NCBI RefSeq assembly: GCF_000724625.1 | Contig: NZ_CP007139.1 | Coordinates: forward strand, 930,001-994,000 | DNA length: 64,000 nt | Direction of reading: 5' to 3' | Source: Fimbriimonas ginsengisoli Gsoil 348 | GTDB taxonomy: Bacteria > Armatimonadota > Fimbriimonadia > Fimbriimonadales > Fimbriimonadaceae | Shown: positions 1 to 9,342 of the stretch, in pieces | How the letters are laid out: each line of letters starts with the position of its first letter | Position numbering within the stretch: position 1 is the stretch's first letter | Translations under genes and position numbers: made by a program | The notes under the pieces: model-generated | The model's input: only the letters and a program-made list of their open reading frames with translations | What the model was told of the DNA's origin: nothing | Databases searched by the model: none

Positions 1-434
1 ACGCCGGAGGGCGGGTCATCATGTACGCCGACAACATCACCGGCTCGATGCAGCGGGCGATCGACGAGACCGACCGGCGTCGTGAAACGCAGCGTCGATA
101 CAACGAGGAGCACGGGACCCTGCCGCAGACGGTTAACAAGATGGTCCGGGAGACGGTTCGCTCTTACGAATCGGTAAAGGAAGTCGTCGACCAATACAGC
201 GCGGAAACCCGAGCCAAGCTCGGCGCCGACGGCGGCGCCATCCGGCTCGACGAGCTGCCGATCTTGATCTCCAACCTGGAGCGGGATATGAAGGATCTGG
301 CGAAGGCGATGGAGTTCGAAAAAGCCGCCCAAGTCCGAGACGAAATCGAATCGCTCCGCGCCCTAATGGGCACCAGCTCAGGGCGGTTGGGCCAAGACAA
401 ACGGCGAGTCAAACGCTTCGCCGGCAAGCGGTAA
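1..434 (+). CDS. uvrB: Excinuclease ABC subunit B, C-terminal part (cut by window edge)
   Basis: UvrB is the damage-verifying helicase subunit of nucleotide excision repair in the cytoplasm. Only the last ~143 residues are visible; the frame is open to base 3. The stretch reading GRVIMYAD, then SMQRAIDET and YNEEHG, is the conserved end of the UvrB helicase core. Near the C-terminus the LERDMKDLAKAMEFEKAAQVRDEI segment is the UVR motif that binds UvrC. The stop codon is followed at once by a GTGGCAC-ended repeat. Identity is secure; the 5' end lies outside the window. Confidence 0.95.
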   Translation, partial: AGGRVIMYADNITGSMQRAIDETDRRRETQRRYNEEHGTLPQTVNKMVRETVRSYESVKEVVDQYSAETRAKLGADGGAIRLDELPILISNLERDMKDLAKAMEFEKAAQVRDEIESLRALMGTSSGRLGQDKRRVKRFAGKR

Positions 435-458
435 CGTGGCACGGGCGGCTCGCCCATG
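435..458. repeat. Intergenic repeat with CGTGGCAC end, copy 1
   Basis: This 24-base element begins at the base after the uvrB stop codon. It matches the reverse complement of 1245-1268 at 23 of 24 positions, so two inverted copies bracket the membrane-protein gene. A longer element at 6596-6702 has the same CGTGGCAC / GTGCCACG ends and also begins directly after a TAA stop. Confidence 0.75.
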
Positions 459-501
459 ATCTGCTGTACCAAAGGTACAGCAGAATCTCCCTCACCCCCA
501 A

Positions 502-548
502 CCCCCTCTCCCTCGTTCGGCACATACATCCGAAGGAGGGAGAGGGGG
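502..548. repeat. Hairpin repeat, CCCCCTCTCCCTC family, copy 1
   Basis: Arms 502-520 and 530-548 pair at 18 of 19 positions around a 9-base loop. The same arm sequence recurs at 22848-22907, and a shorter relative lies at about 49281-49309. It sits between convergent uvrB and the membrane-protein gene and could also act as a terminator. Confidence 0.75.
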
Positions 549-557
549 CTCCGGAGG

Positions 558-1151
558 TTACTTTGCCGCCCACGAGCGCAAACGGGTCCGTAGCCGCGCT
601 CCCTCCCGGCGGTTCCCAAGCAGAGTCGGCAACTCTCGCGGCTCGACCATGAGGCGGATCGGCTTCTCCCCGACTTTTCCTTCCACCGACACCCACCGAC
701 CCAAACCTAGCAAGGAATGGACGTTGGCGCGGAAACGCACCTCGCTCACGTCCGCCCGCAAGACCTCTACTGTTCGCGACTCGGAGAGGAAGCGGAGACG
801 GTCGTCGGTTACTTCGAGAAATCCGATGTCCTCGTGAGGGTCGACGGTGCTGGAATAGCGGGGGGTGGCGAAACCGACGAACCATTTTTCACCGGCGAGC
901 GTTTCTCCGTTCGCATGGAGGATTCTTTCGAGCTGGGCGCGCATGCGGCGGTTCTCGAACAAGCCAAACCGGTTCAGGGCGAACCAACCGACAACGGTGC
1001 CGGTCACCAAAAGCGCAAGCCCCCCGCCTAGAACCTCACTTTTGACCGCCATCCACGCCAAGCCCGAGACCGCGAAGGGGAGCCAGAACAGCGCGGGCAC
1101 AAGGTTGCCCATGATCTTTCGCCGCGAGGTCCAGACTGTGGGAGGAGCCAC
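558..1151 (-). CDS. Small membrane protein of unknown function
   Basis: The 197-residue product has two closely spaced hydrophobic segments near the N-terminus (about residues 17-36 and 41-60), followed by a soluble, Arg-rich domain of mixed beta character. This is the layout of bacterial PH-like or signalling membrane proteins, but I do not recognise the family. The GTG at 1149-1151 is chosen because TAACAT lies 6 nt upstream, like other leaderless-type starts here. An internal ATG at 1112 (MGNLVPALFW) is the alternative. Inverted repeat copies flank the gene on both sides. Confidence 0.65.
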   Translation of the reverse strand: MAPPTVWTSRRKIMGNLVPALFWLPFAVSGLAWMAVKSEVLGGGLALLVTGTVVGWFALNRFGLFENRRMRAQLERILHANGETLAGEKWFVGFATPRYSSTVDPHEDIGFLEVTDDRLRFLSESRTVEVLRADVSEVRFRANVHSLLGLGRWVSVEGKVGEKPIRLMVEPRELPTLLGNRREGARLRTRLRSWAAK

Positions 1152-1157
1152 CCGCGC

Positions 1158-1163
1158 ATGTTA
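1158..1163 (-). promoter_or_regulatory. TANNNT -10 element (TAACAT) 6 nt before GTG start
   Basis: TAACAT on the minus strand is followed by six bases and the GTG of the membrane-protein gene, with no Shine-Dalgarno. This fits a leaderless transcript. Confidence 0.5.
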
Positions 1164-1244
1164 CACTCATAGGGTCTTCTATGAAAGCCGACGGGGTTAC
1201 ACGGCTTTAAGGGATTTTGACTCGGGCGGGCCGCCCGAGATACT

Positions 1245-1268
1245 CATGGGCGAGCCGCCCATGCCACG
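1245..1268. repeat. Intergenic repeat with GTGCCACG end, copy 2 (inverted)
   Basis: Inverted copy of 435-458 (23 of 24 matches). It ends about 15 bases before the proposed TTG start of the AddB-like gene. Confidence 0.75.
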
Positions 1269-1282
1269 GGAGAGGGACTGAA

Positions 1283-4171
1283 TTGGGATTGAAAGTACTT
1301 AGCGCGGTCCCCGGCCCTACCAGCGTCGGACCGATTATCCGGCAGTTCTGCGGCCGTGGTGAAGGGGTGGTTACCGCGTTTTCGGACTCCGCGCTGCCGG
1401 TCTGCAAGCGGTTCGTTCAGGAGGACGACGCGGTCGAGGTGCTCGCCTTGGGCGAGGTGGTTTCCCGATTCCTGAGAATGTGCGGCGAGAGCGCCCAGCC
1501 GCTATCCCAAGCTGGGCAGGTGGAAGCCGCCATTGCTCGCGCCTGCCTAGAACTTCCCGCGGAGTCGCCGTTCTCGCGAACGGCGCGGTATCCGGGTCTG
1601 CATAAGGCGCTCAATCGGACCCTGAAAGAGCTGCACGAGTGGGAGATCGACCGCGATGAGATGCTGGATCTTGCGTCCGTCGCCACTCCCCGCCTCTCCG
1701 CCAAGCTCCAGTCGCTGGCGGAGATCGACAAGGAAGTCGATTCGGTGATGTTGGCGCTCGGACGCCAGAGCCACTCGGCCCAATTGCGGGCATGCTTCGA
1801 TTCCCTGCCGGAGCGGGACGGAAGCTTCGATCGGCTGCTGATTCTCGCCGGGTCGGAAGAGTCGCCGTTGCGGCTGCGCTGGATCCAGTGGGCGGTGGAC
1901 CAGGGAACGGATATCACGCTCATCGTGGAGCGTCACGCCGCCGATGCGCCGATATTTGCGGGCTCTCGCCGAACGTTGGAAGCGCTTGGCTTTCCCGGCA
2001 TTCCCACCGGAGACGGCAACGCCCTCACACGGAACCTTTTTGCTCCCGATCTCACGGGCGGGCCGGGGGTGGACGTAGCGATCGTCAGCGCAGCCGATCC
2101 GCTCGCGGAGGCCGAGTGGGCGCTTCGCGGGTGCATGGAAGAGGAGCGGCCGGACCAAGCCGGGATCTACGTTCGAAATCTGGAAACGTACGCTCCGCTC
2201 ATCGAAGCGGCCGCCAAGCGGCTCGGCATCCCGGTGAGAATCGCGCGGCGGGCTCCGCTCCTGACCAACTCTTTCGCCCGCTTAACGCTTGCCGCGCTCG
2301 AGTTTTGCGCCTCTAACGACGTGCGCACTCTGGGTCCGATCTTGCAAAGCAGCTACCTCGGCCTTACCGGCGAGGGGCAGGCGCGGCTGGCGTCCGGTCT
2401 GCGCGAGTGCCACTCAATGCGGTCCATGCAGTGGGAAACCTTACGGACCTGGGCGGACATTCATGAGGAAGAGTTCCCGTGGGTCGGAGCGCTACTCGAG
2501 TGGCGGCAGAAGGCGAGCGGCAGCCTGCTTCTGCGGGAATGGAAAGCGCTGGTGACGGAGCTGATCTGCGCCGACGAGCGGTTCCCCTGGAGCACCCGGA
2601 TCATGGGGCGCGATCGCATGATGGCCGAACGCGACCGGCGAGCCCGGCATCAGCTCGAACGCCTGCTCGCCAACTTCGTCACCGTCGACGCCATCGTCGA
2701 CGAGCGGTCGATGACTCTGTCCGAAGTCACCGCGATCTGCCGGCGGGTCTGGAAGGACGCAGACGTAAGCATTCCACCCAGCTCGGAAGTCGGCGTATGC
2801 GTCGCGGACGATCCTTACGCCCTTACCGACGTCGAAACCCTGCGCGTCATGGGGATGCTGGAAGGGGTCTTCCCTCGCCGCCGAAGCGAAGAGCCGGTGC
2901 TTACGGATTACGATCGAGAGGAGATCTCCAATCTCCGTCCCGGACATCCGCCGCTTCTGAATTCGCACGATAAGGCGGAAGCGGAGCGCGACGCCTTCTA
3001 CCGGGTCTGTACCGCCGCGCGGCGGCAACTGGTGTTCAGCTATCCGCTGGCCGACGACTCGCGCGATAACATTCCGGCCTTCTATCTCACCGAGGTCGAG
3101 CGCGCTGCCGGCGGCCACGAAAAGGTGACCCGAAAGGACTGGGCTCGCACGCTTCTAGCTCCCCTGGGCGATGAATGCGTAACCGAAAACGACCGGATTC
3201 TGCGGCAATCGCTGGATGCCCCGCGCGAGTCTCCCTCCGCGGTCGAGCTGATCTCGCAAGCCGCGCGAGACGCCCTCCGTCCGGAACTCGGACATCGCTT
3301 CGCGCCGGGCGAGCTGCGCGACGCGCTGCAATGCCCGTTCCAGTACGCCTTGCGTCACCGGCTTCACCTCCGGGTTCGCCGTCGCGGCGCGCGGTGGCAA
3401 TCGCTTCGCAAGCTGCCGCAGGCCTCGGGGTTGGTTGGGAAGGAGAGCCGCGAGCATGCGGAGCACGCACTGATCGAAGCGCTTCAGGCGGAGTTGGATT
3501 CGCTCTACTCGGAGGTGCCGGACTGGGAGATGCAGCTTTTGCGCGCCGGCGGGCGCCGGCTCATTCGTGAGTGGCTGCGTCGAGAGTTTCGGTCGCGCGA
3601 GATGTGGCCCAAGGAGATCGGAAGTATCCGCGGGAATGTCGCCTTCGGAGCCGACGGACTCCGGGATGCGATGCCGGGCGGCGTGCTTCTCGAAGGGGTG
3701 GTGCCGGCGGTCTCGCGGCACCAGCGCTACTCGGTGGCCCACCTCTACGGCTCCGGGGCCCGCGATCCAAAGAACCTCACGGAAGTCGAAAAGCTTTACT
3801 ACGGGTTGTACTTCCTCGCCCTCCACGAGTCGGGGCGTGAGGGAGCGCTGGAGATCGAGTCGATGCGCGGCAAGCGCGAGCTCGTGGTGCTCACCCGAGC
3901 CGGCGGTCCGGTGAACGGGTTCGCGCAGGACGGGCTTTCGGTCGTCGATCTGGCGACCGCCGACGACCCGGCGCTGAGTAAAAAGATCTTCTTCGACGAC
4001 GTCAAACGCGCCCTCAAGCGGGCGGTGGAACGGATCTACGATTCGCGGGTCGACGCGATGAAAGGGGACCACTGCGACTGGTGCGACTACGGCGAGCTCT
4101 GCCGCCGCTCCCGCGCCTTCGGCGAGGAAGACTCCCCATTCGGGACCGATGTGGTGTTCGAAGATGTGTAG
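1283..4171 (+). CDS. AddB-like helicase-nuclease subunit homolog with degenerate active sites
   Basis: AddB partners AddA in double-strand break processing. The 962-residue product has the AddB/PD-(D/E)XK C-terminal layout: one Cys in LQCPFQYAL (about residue 684) and C-x2-C-x5-C near residues 931-940, the four ligands of the family's iron-sulphur cluster. Where active enzymes read GRIDRVD and then DYKTG, this protein has LLEGVVPAV and HLYGSGA (about 801-827), so the nuclease Asp and Lys are missing. The N-terminal strand that should carry Walker A reads VPGPTSVGP, without GKT/S. The TTG at 1283 is chosen because AGAGGGA lies 5 nt upstream; TTG 1289 is also possible, and upstream codons fall in a repeat. 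The AddA-like gene follows. A structural, non-catalytic role is inferred. Confidence 0.75.
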   Translation: MGLKVLSAVPGPTSVGPIIRQFCGRGEGVVTAFSDSALPVCKRFVQEDDAVEVLALGEVVSRFLRMCGESAQPLSQAGQVEAAIARACLELPAESPFSRTARYPGLHKALNRTLKELHEWEIDRDEMLDLASVATPRLSAKLQSLAEIDKEVDSVMLALGRQSHSAQLRACFDSLPERDGSFDRLLILAGSEESPLRLRWIQWAVDQGTDITLIVERHAADAPIFAGSRRTLEALGFPGIPTGDGNALTRNLFAPDLTGGPGVDVAIVSAADPLAEAEWALRGCMEEERPDQAGIYVRNLETYAPLIEAAAKRLGIPVRIARRAPLLTNSFARLTLAALEFCASNDVRTLGPILQSSYLGLTGEGQARLASGLRECHSMRSMQWETLRTWADIHEEEFPWVGALLEWRQKASGSLLLREWKALVTELICADERFPWSTRIMGRDRMMAERDRRARHQLERLLANFVTVDAIVDERSMTLSEVTAICRRVWKDADVSIPPSSEVGVCVADDPYALTDVETLRVMGMLEGVFPRRRSEEPVLTDYDREEISNLRPGHPPLLNSHDKAEAERDAFYRVCTAARRQLVFSYPLADDSRDNIPAFYLTEVERAAGGHEKVTRKDWARTLLAPLGDECVTENDRILRQSLDAPRESPSAVELISQAARDALRPELGHRFAPGELRDALQCPFQYALRHRLHLRVRRRGARWQSLRKLPQASGLVGKESREHAEHALIEALQAELDSLYSEVPDWEMQLLRAGGRRLIREWLRREFRSREMWPKEIGSIRGNVAFGADGLRDAMPGGVLLEGVVPAVSRHQRYSVAHLYGSGARDPKNLTEVEKLYYGLYFLALHESGREGALEIESMRGKRELVVLTRAGGPVNGFAQDGLSVVDLATADDPALSKKIFFDDVKRALKRAVERIYDSRVDAMKGDHCDWCDYGELCRRSRAFGEEDSPFGTDVVFEDV

Positions 4172-4177
4172 CCTCAT

Positions 4178-4247
4178 CTTTGCGTCTTCGCGCCTTTGCG
4201 AGACATTCCGTTCGGGGAGTTTCACGCAAAGGCGCGAAGACGCAAAG
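4178..4247. repeat. Long perfect palindrome between addB-like and addA-like genes
   Basis: Arms 4178-4200 and 4225-4247 are perfect 23-base inverted repeats (CTTTGCGTCTTCGCGCC...) with a 24-base loop. The stem lies between the AddB-like stop and the AddA-like Shine-Dalgarno. The sequence type resembles palindromes dispersed in many bacterial genomes. It may attenuate transcription or stabilise the upstream mRNA. Confidence 0.85.
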
Positions 4248-4261
4248 GGGGAGGTGGGAAG

Positions 4262-6595
4262 ATGAGCAATGCTGCTCAGGCTTTAAGCCTGTCGACGGAG
4301 CAGAGCGATGTCGTGCAGACGCGGGAAGCCCACTTCTCCGTGGTGGCGGCCGCGGGCGCCGGGAAGACGTTTGTGCTCGTCGAGCGATACCTCCGCCATG
4401 TGGTGGAGGAGGATCTGCGGCCGGACCAGATCCTCACGATCACCTTTACCAAGAAGGCCGCCGCCGAGATGAAGCGGAGGATCGTGCGGCGTCTGCGCGA
4501 CCAAGGTCTGAACGATCAGGCCCAAAACGCGGAAACCGGCCCGATTCAAACGATCCACTCCTTCTGCGAGCGGCTTCTTCGTGAGAACGCCCTCGAAGCC
4601 GGCCTCGACCCGAGCTTCGAGATCCTCACCGAGTCCCACTCCTCCCGCCTCGTCTCCGCCTGCGTACGGGAGGCACTCGCTTCCCCGCTCGACGACGAGC
4701 CCCAAGCGGAAGCGCTGATCTCGTTCCTCGCCGGTAAGCGCCCCGGCTTCGGTGAGAACAAATCGCCCTACGGAATCCTCGAGAGCGCGGTCGAAGCGGT
4801 GCTGCGCGATCTGCGAGGCAGCGGGTTCAGCCAGTTGCAGATCCAGCAATGGCATCTCGACCCCCGAACCCTTCGCGACCGTTGGGAGGATCTCCTCCTT
4901 CGCGAGCTATCGCCGAACGCCCAGGCCGCGTTCGCCAATATCGAGGCCGACTCGTTCCAAGAGCGGATGCAGCAGGCGCTGAAGTCGGTAGGCGAGAAGG
5001 TGCCGGGTTGGCTAAAGAATCGCCCCGACCTGCAGGCCGAGGAAGAAGCGCTGGAGCAGACCTGCGGTCTGGTTCAACTCGCCTGCGCGGCTTGGTGGCG
5101 ACTCGACCGGGAGATGGATGCCGAGCAAGCGCTCGACTTCAGCGCGTTGGAAGAGAGGGCGGTGCGCCTCCTCGAGCGCTCGGAAGCAACCCGCGAGCGG
5201 CTTCAGCGCCAGGTCCAGGTCGTCATGGTCGACGAGGCGCAGGATCTGAATCCGATGCAGTACCGCCTGCTTCGGCGCATCGAAGCGTCTCGCGAGATGC
5301 TGGTGGGAGATGCCCAGCAGTCGATCTACGGATTCCGCCAGGCGGACGTCGAGTTGTTCGAGCGTCGCGCGGTCGAAGGCCATACCCTTCGTCTCTCCCG
5401 CAATTACCGCTCCGTGCCCGGCATCCTCAACTTCGTCGACTTCGTCTTCGGCCGCCTCTGGCACGAGAGCTACGTGCCGATGAGCAATCTCGACGCGCCG
5501 ATGGATCTGGAGAACGACGTCCCCCGAGATTTCGCCGGAGTGGAGGTGTGGCGTCAGGCCGCCAACGACGCGGACGCCACCGCCACCTACATCCGCGAGC
5601 TGCTCGACGAGGGGATCGCCAAGAAGGACATTGCGGTGCTTGTCAGGGATGGCGGCGGAGCGCAGGCGATCGAAACCGGCTTGAAGGGGGTGGGCATCCC
5701 CGCTCGGGTTGCGGGCGGAACGGAGCGGTTTTACACCCGTTTGGAAGTTCGGGACCTCGCCAACGCGCTTCGCGCGGTAGCCGATCCGTACGACGACTTC
5801 TCGCTCCTCGCCTGCTTGCGGAGCCCGCTCGTGGGCCTCTCGTTGGACGCAATTACCCTGCTCGGCCGGGAGGCGGGAGTGGTCGAAAGGTTGGCGGAAT
5901 TCGAGTCGCCGGTGGACGAGGACGGACCAAAGCTCGAGGCGTTCCTCCGCTGGTATGAGCGGCTACGCGGAATCGCCGACCGGCTCGCCGCATGGGAGGT
6001 GCTCGCCGAGATCTTTGCCAAGTCTGAGCTTCTCCCCGCACTTGCGCGCCGGGAAAAGCCGGAGCAGCTTCTTGCGAACGTCCGAAAGCTTCTCTCGCTG
6101 GCGACGCAAGAGCCGGACCTTGGCCCGCTCGAATACGCCGAGCGAATCCGGGAGATCCAAGATCTTCGCCACAAGGAGGGGGATGCGCCCGCCGACGAAG
6201 AGGATGCGGACGTCGTGACGATCATGACCGTTCACAAGGCGAAGGGGCTCGAGTTCCCAGTCGTGGTGCTCCCCCAGACCGACAAGCGGCTAGCGGCCAA
6301 CGCCCGAGACCTCGTGGTCGAGCCGCGCATGGGTCTCGTCGCCACTAAATACGGAAAAGGTCAGTGCCTCATGCACAAGTTCCTCACCGAGCGGCGGAAG
6401 CGGCGCGACGAGGAAGAGGAACTCCGCGTGCTGTACGTGGCCCTGACCCGGCCGAAACAGCGGCTCTGCGTTTCCCTCTACCCGCCGCGCCGCGACCGGA
6501 CGGTCTCGAAAATGCTCCAAGAGCTCCTCGGCGACCCACCCCCACCCGGAGTACGCGTGAGGGACTCGCAGGACCTTTCGCAGATGCCCGTCTAA
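4262..6595 (+). CDS. AddA-like UvrD-family helicase lacking the nuclease domain
   Basis: This is a superfamily 1A DNA helicase of 777 residues. Motifs run in order: Walker A AAAGAGKT near residue 30, TITFTKKAAAEM, DEAQD (about 322), GDAQQSIYGFR, LSRNYRS, TVHKAKGLEFPVV and VLYVALTRPKQ near the end. AddA proteins are usually about 1,200 residues and carry a C-terminal PD-(D/E)XK nuclease; this one stops shortly after the last helicase motif. The ATG at 4262 is chosen because GGGAGGTGGGA lies just upstream; 22 codons before it run through the palindrome. Together with the AddB-like gene it probably forms a DNA translocase in recombination repair, but no nuclease is visible in either subunit. Confidence 0.88.
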   Translation: MSNAAQALSLSTEQSDVVQTREAHFSVVAAAGAGKTFVLVERYLRHVVEEDLRPDQILTITFTKKAAAEMKRRIVRRLRDQGLNDQAQNAETGPIQTIHSFCERLLRENALEAGLDPSFEILTESHSSRLVSACVREALASPLDDEPQAEALISFLAGKRPGFGENKSPYGILESAVEAVLRDLRGSGFSQLQIQQWHLDPRTLRDRWEDLLLRELSPNAQAAFANIEADSFQERMQQALKSVGEKVPGWLKNRPDLQAEEEALEQTCGLVQLACAAWWRLDREMDAEQALDFSALEERAVRLLERSEATRERLQRQVQVVMVDEAQDLNPMQYRLLRRIEASREMLVGDAQQSIYGFRQADVELFERRAVEGHTLRLSRNYRSVPGILNFVDFVFGRLWHESYVPMSNLDAPMDLENDVPRDFAGVEVWRQAANDADATATYIRELLDEGIAKKDIAVLVRDGGGAQAIETGLKGVGIPARVAGGTERFYTRLEVRDLANALRAVADPYDDFSLLACLRSPLVGLSLDAITLLGREAGVVERLAEFESPVDEDGPKLEAFLRWYERLRGIADRLAAWEVLAEIFAKSELLPALARREKPEQLLANVRKLLSLATQEPDLGPLEYAERIREIQDLRHKEGDAPADEEDADVVTIMTVHKAKGLEFPVVVLPQTDKRLAANARDLVVEPRMGLVATKYGKGQCLMHKFLTERRKRRDEEEELRVLYVALTRPKQRLCVSLYPPRRDRTVSKMLQELLGDPPPPGVRVRDSQDLSQMPV

Positions 6596-6910
6596 CGTGG
6601 CACTGGCTTCCAGCCAGTGGGTCCCAAGGGCATCCTGCCCTTGGCCCTTTCACACGACCAGGATGGTCGTGATACACACGGGCTGGAAGCGCCGTGCCAC
6701 GGCCGCATTGGTCCCAACCCAGACCTTTCGACCTGCCAGAATATATTCACAGCCACGGAGGGAACCGCCGGACGAAACGGCAGCGTTTATCTTTCCGTAC
6801 CGAGACGGTAGGTCTCGAGCTGAGTACCTCAATGTCGAGGATGCAACGCATCTGCCGGATGAGCGTCTGACGATGGACGCCCGACCCGCCTCGACCTTGT
6901 AGGAGAACTA
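6596..6910. other. Intergenic region with a compound repeat element
   Basis: Bases 6596-6702 form an element with CGTGGCAC at the left and GTGCCACG at the right end. It contains nested inverted repeats: GGCTTCCAGCC matched by GGCTGGAAGC, CCAAGGGCATCCTGCCCTTGG, and CACGACCAGGATGGTCGTG. It begins directly after the TAA of the AddA-like gene, as copy 1 does after uvrB. Bases 6703-6910 show no convincing gene; TAGGAGAACTA just before 6911 is the next gene's ribosome binding site. Confidence 0.7.
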
Positions 6911-7438
6911 ATGACTGTCATATCACCCGTACGGAGTCCGCTTGACCCGCCGCGGGACCAATACGCTCTGATGACTCGCGAGAGTTATGCGATCCTTTGC
7001 TACGCGGCCAACGCCCTGGAAGCAGAGCGCCCGGCGTTCGACCCGGTAACGAATTTCGAGCACCTCGCCGAGCTGGTCTATTCGCTCGTCGAGCGGCTTA
7101 TCTGGGCGGACGGCTGGCTCGATCCGGCCGAGTCCGACATGCTCGATGCGCTTCTCGAAGAGGATCGCCTACAGAGAGGCGCGCTCGTCGAGCGGCTTTC
7201 GAAAGGACCGGCCGATGACGAGATCCTGAAGCAAGTGCCCGAGTTCATCCGAGCCTGTCGGCGATACGACAGGGTGAACGGAACCCGGCTCGAGCCGACC
7301 GCGATTAACGCGCTCGACTCGCTGGGGATGGGCGTGCTCGCATCCGATCGGGAAATCACCACCCAAGAGTTCGACGCCCTCCGAGACGCCCTGGCCGCTT
7401 GCCATCGGTATCTCGAAACCCGCCCCAAATTGGGCTAA
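6911..7438 (+). CDS. TerB-like (tellurite-resistance-fold) protein
   Basis: The 175-residue, Asp/Glu-rich, predicted all-helical protein has an LAELVYSLVERLIWADGWLDPAESDMLDALL segment. A helix followed by DGxLDxxE is typical of TerB-like domains, which bind metal through paired acidic motifs. A second ASDREITTQEFDAL stretch may be the matching repeat. The start is supported by TAGGAG 7 nt upstream. It is convergent with fucI and stands alone, so its role is unknown. Confidence 0.55.
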   Translation: MTVISPVRSPLDPPRDQYALMTRESYAILCYAANALEAERPAFDPVTNFEHLAELVYSLVERLIWADGWLDPAESDMLDALLEEDRLQRGALVERLSKGPADDEILKQVPEFIRACRRYDRVNGTRLEPTAINALDSLGMGVLASDREITTQEFDALRDALAACHRYLETRPKLG

Positions 7439-7447
7439 GGCGCCACC

Positions 7448-9244
7448 TCAACCATACAGCGGGCCGTACGTAGCGCAGGCGCGGTAGTCCGCGCCTACCG
7501 GGTCGAGGCCGCCGCCGAACCGGTGCCAAGCCGTTGGCCGGTATAGGTTGTCGCTCGGAACGTTGTGGAGGTCGACCGGGATCCGGAGCATGGCGGCGAG
7601 GGAAATCAGGTCGGCGCCGATATGGCCAACCGAGATCGCTCCGTGGTTGGCGCCCCAGTGCTCCATTACCGAATAGACGTCCCGGAAGGCCCCGTCTCCG
7701 CCGGTTCGGGGGACAAACCATGTGGTGGGCCAGCTTGGGCTCGTCCGCTCGTCGAGCGTTCGGTGCACCTCGTCGGGCAACGAGATCGTTTGGCCCTCGG
7801 CGATCTGTAGAACCGGACCGAGGTCACGAACCAAGTTGATCCGGAACATCGTGCACGGGATCCCGCCCAGGGTGGTGAAATCGGTAGACCAACCACCCGC
7901 CGGGAAGTACCCGAGATCGCTGGTGCACCACAGCGTGTCGTCGAGAGCCCGTCCCGCGTCGTCCGATGTGACATCCCACCAGGGCTTGAGGGCGTGGCCG
8001 GTCCAGTCGAGGGCGGTGGGTCCGGAGTTGATAAGGTGAAGGAAACCGCCGGCGGCCGCTCCGTCCAGGGTGTGACCGGTGACCCGCTTCACGGCGTCCG
8101 GCGACCAGAAGGTGCGGACGTCGGAGAACATCTGCGCGGTGCCGGTGAGCAGGTGCCCGAGCAGCATCGACGCTCCGTTGAGCGCATCGTTCTCGGTAGC
8201 GACGATATACGGTTGCCGGATGCCGTTCCAGTCGAACGACGAACAAAGGATCGCCTCGAGAAAGTCGCCGTTCGGGAAATGGTCCGACCACTGGCGCTGC
8301 CCCTGAAAGCCGCCGGCGATGGCGTTGTGCCCCTGGGCCTGTTCGGCGAATCCCATTTCCTTGAGGCGAGGGTTGCCGACCATCAGGTCTCGCGCAACGA
8401 GCGCCATTTTGACGCACGTTTCCCAGTCTTCGTCCTTTTGGTCTCGAGTTCGCTGCTTCTCCGGAGCGTTCCAATCGTGCCCCTCCTTACAGTTTTCCCG
8501 CACCCAAGCGAGGGCACGCTGGTACTCCTCCTTATCGAACATTTCCTTGGCGATGCGGCCAACGAATTCGGTCATGTCGACCGACTCGACCCGCATTCCG
8601 AAGTACCGCTCGAACAGCTCGTGATCGACGATGGAGCCGGCAATCCCCATGCTCACCCCGCCCATGGCTAGGTATGCCTTGCCGCGCATGGTGGCTACCG
8701 CCAACCCGCCGCGAACGAATCGGAGGATCTTCTCTTTCACGTCCTCCGGGATGTTCGTATCGCCGAGGTCCTGGACATCCCGGCCGTAGATGCCGAAGCA
8801 AGGAAGCCCCTTTTGATTGTGCCCGGCCAACGTGGCGGCGAGGTAGACCGCGCCAGGTCGGTCGGTCCCATTAAAACCCCAAATCGCCTTGGGAAGCAGC
8901 GGATCCATATCCATGGTCTCGCTGCCATAGCACCAGCAGGGGGTGACCGTGAGGGAGACGCCGACGCCTTCCCGTTGAAATTTCTCGGCGCAATCCGCGG
9001 CTTCGGCGAACCCGCCGATGCAGGTATCCGCGATGACGCACTCCACCGGGAGCCCACACGAGTGGCGGAGGTTTGCGGAGATCAACTCGGCGGTGGCCCG
9101 CGCCATTTCCATGGTGAACCCTTCGAGCGACTCTCGTACGCCGCCGAAACGGCCGTCGATCGCGGGGCGAATACCTACTTTCGGCATGCTGCCTCGCAGA
9201 CGGTTTGACGGCGGATTGATGCGTAGTGAATCGCGGGTGGTCAT
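7448..9244 (-). CDS. fucI: L-fucose isomerase
   Basis: FucI converts L-fucose to L-fuculose (and D-arabinose to D-ribulose) in the cytoplasm with a Mn2+ cofactor. The 598 residues match the family along the whole length: [69 protein letters not shown] (metal Glu), FSDVRTFW (metal Asp), and GANHG with VGHIGAD near the C-terminus (catalytic His). No fuculose kinase or aldolase lies next to it. The start at 9244 is backed by TAATTT 6 nt upstream and by NRLRGS before PKVGIRP; an ATG at 9187 is the alternative. Confidence 0.95.
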   Translation of the reverse strand: MTTRDSLRINPPSNRLRGSMPKVGIRPAIDGRFGGVRESLEGFTMEMARATAELISANLRHSCGLPVECVIADTCIGGFAEAADCAEKFQREGVGVSLTVTPCWCYGSETMDMDPLLPKAIWGFNGTDRPGAVYLAATLAGHNQKGLPCFGIYGRDVQDLGDTNIPEDVKEKILRFVRGGLAVATMRGKAYLAMGGVSMGIAGSIVDHELFERYFGMRVESVDMTEFVGRIAKEMFDKEEYQRALAWVRENCKEGHDWNAPEKQRTRDQKDEDWETCVKMALVARDLMVGNPRLKEMGFAEQAQGHNAIAGGFQGQRQWSDHFPNGDFLEAILCSSFDWNGIRQPYIVATENDALNGASMLLGHLLTGTAQMFSDVRTFWSPDAVKRVTGHTLDGAAAGGFLHLINSGPTALDWTGHALKPWWDVTSDDAGRALDDTLWCTSDLGYFPAGGWSTDFTTLGGIPCTMFRINLVRDLGPVLQIAEGQTISLPDEVHRTLDERTSPSWPTTWFVPRTGGDGAFRDVYSVMEHWGANHGAISVGHIGADLISLAAMLRIPVDLHNVPSDNLYRPTAWHRFGGGLDPVGADYRACATYGPLYG

Positions 9245-9250
9245 ATCAGC

Positions 9251-9256
9251 AAATTA
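9251..9256 (-). promoter_or_regulatory. TANNNT -10 element (TAATTT) 6 nt before fucI ATG
   Basis: TAATTT on the minus strand, six bases, then the fucI ATG, with no Shine-Dalgarno between. This fits leaderless transcription. Confidence 0.5.
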
Positions 9257-9342
9257 CCAAGCCTGAGCCTTCGGTTGTTTTGCCGAATGTGGGTTTCCTG
9301 TGGAAAACTAGGCTCATTCCAGGTAGATTCGCGAGTTCCGAG

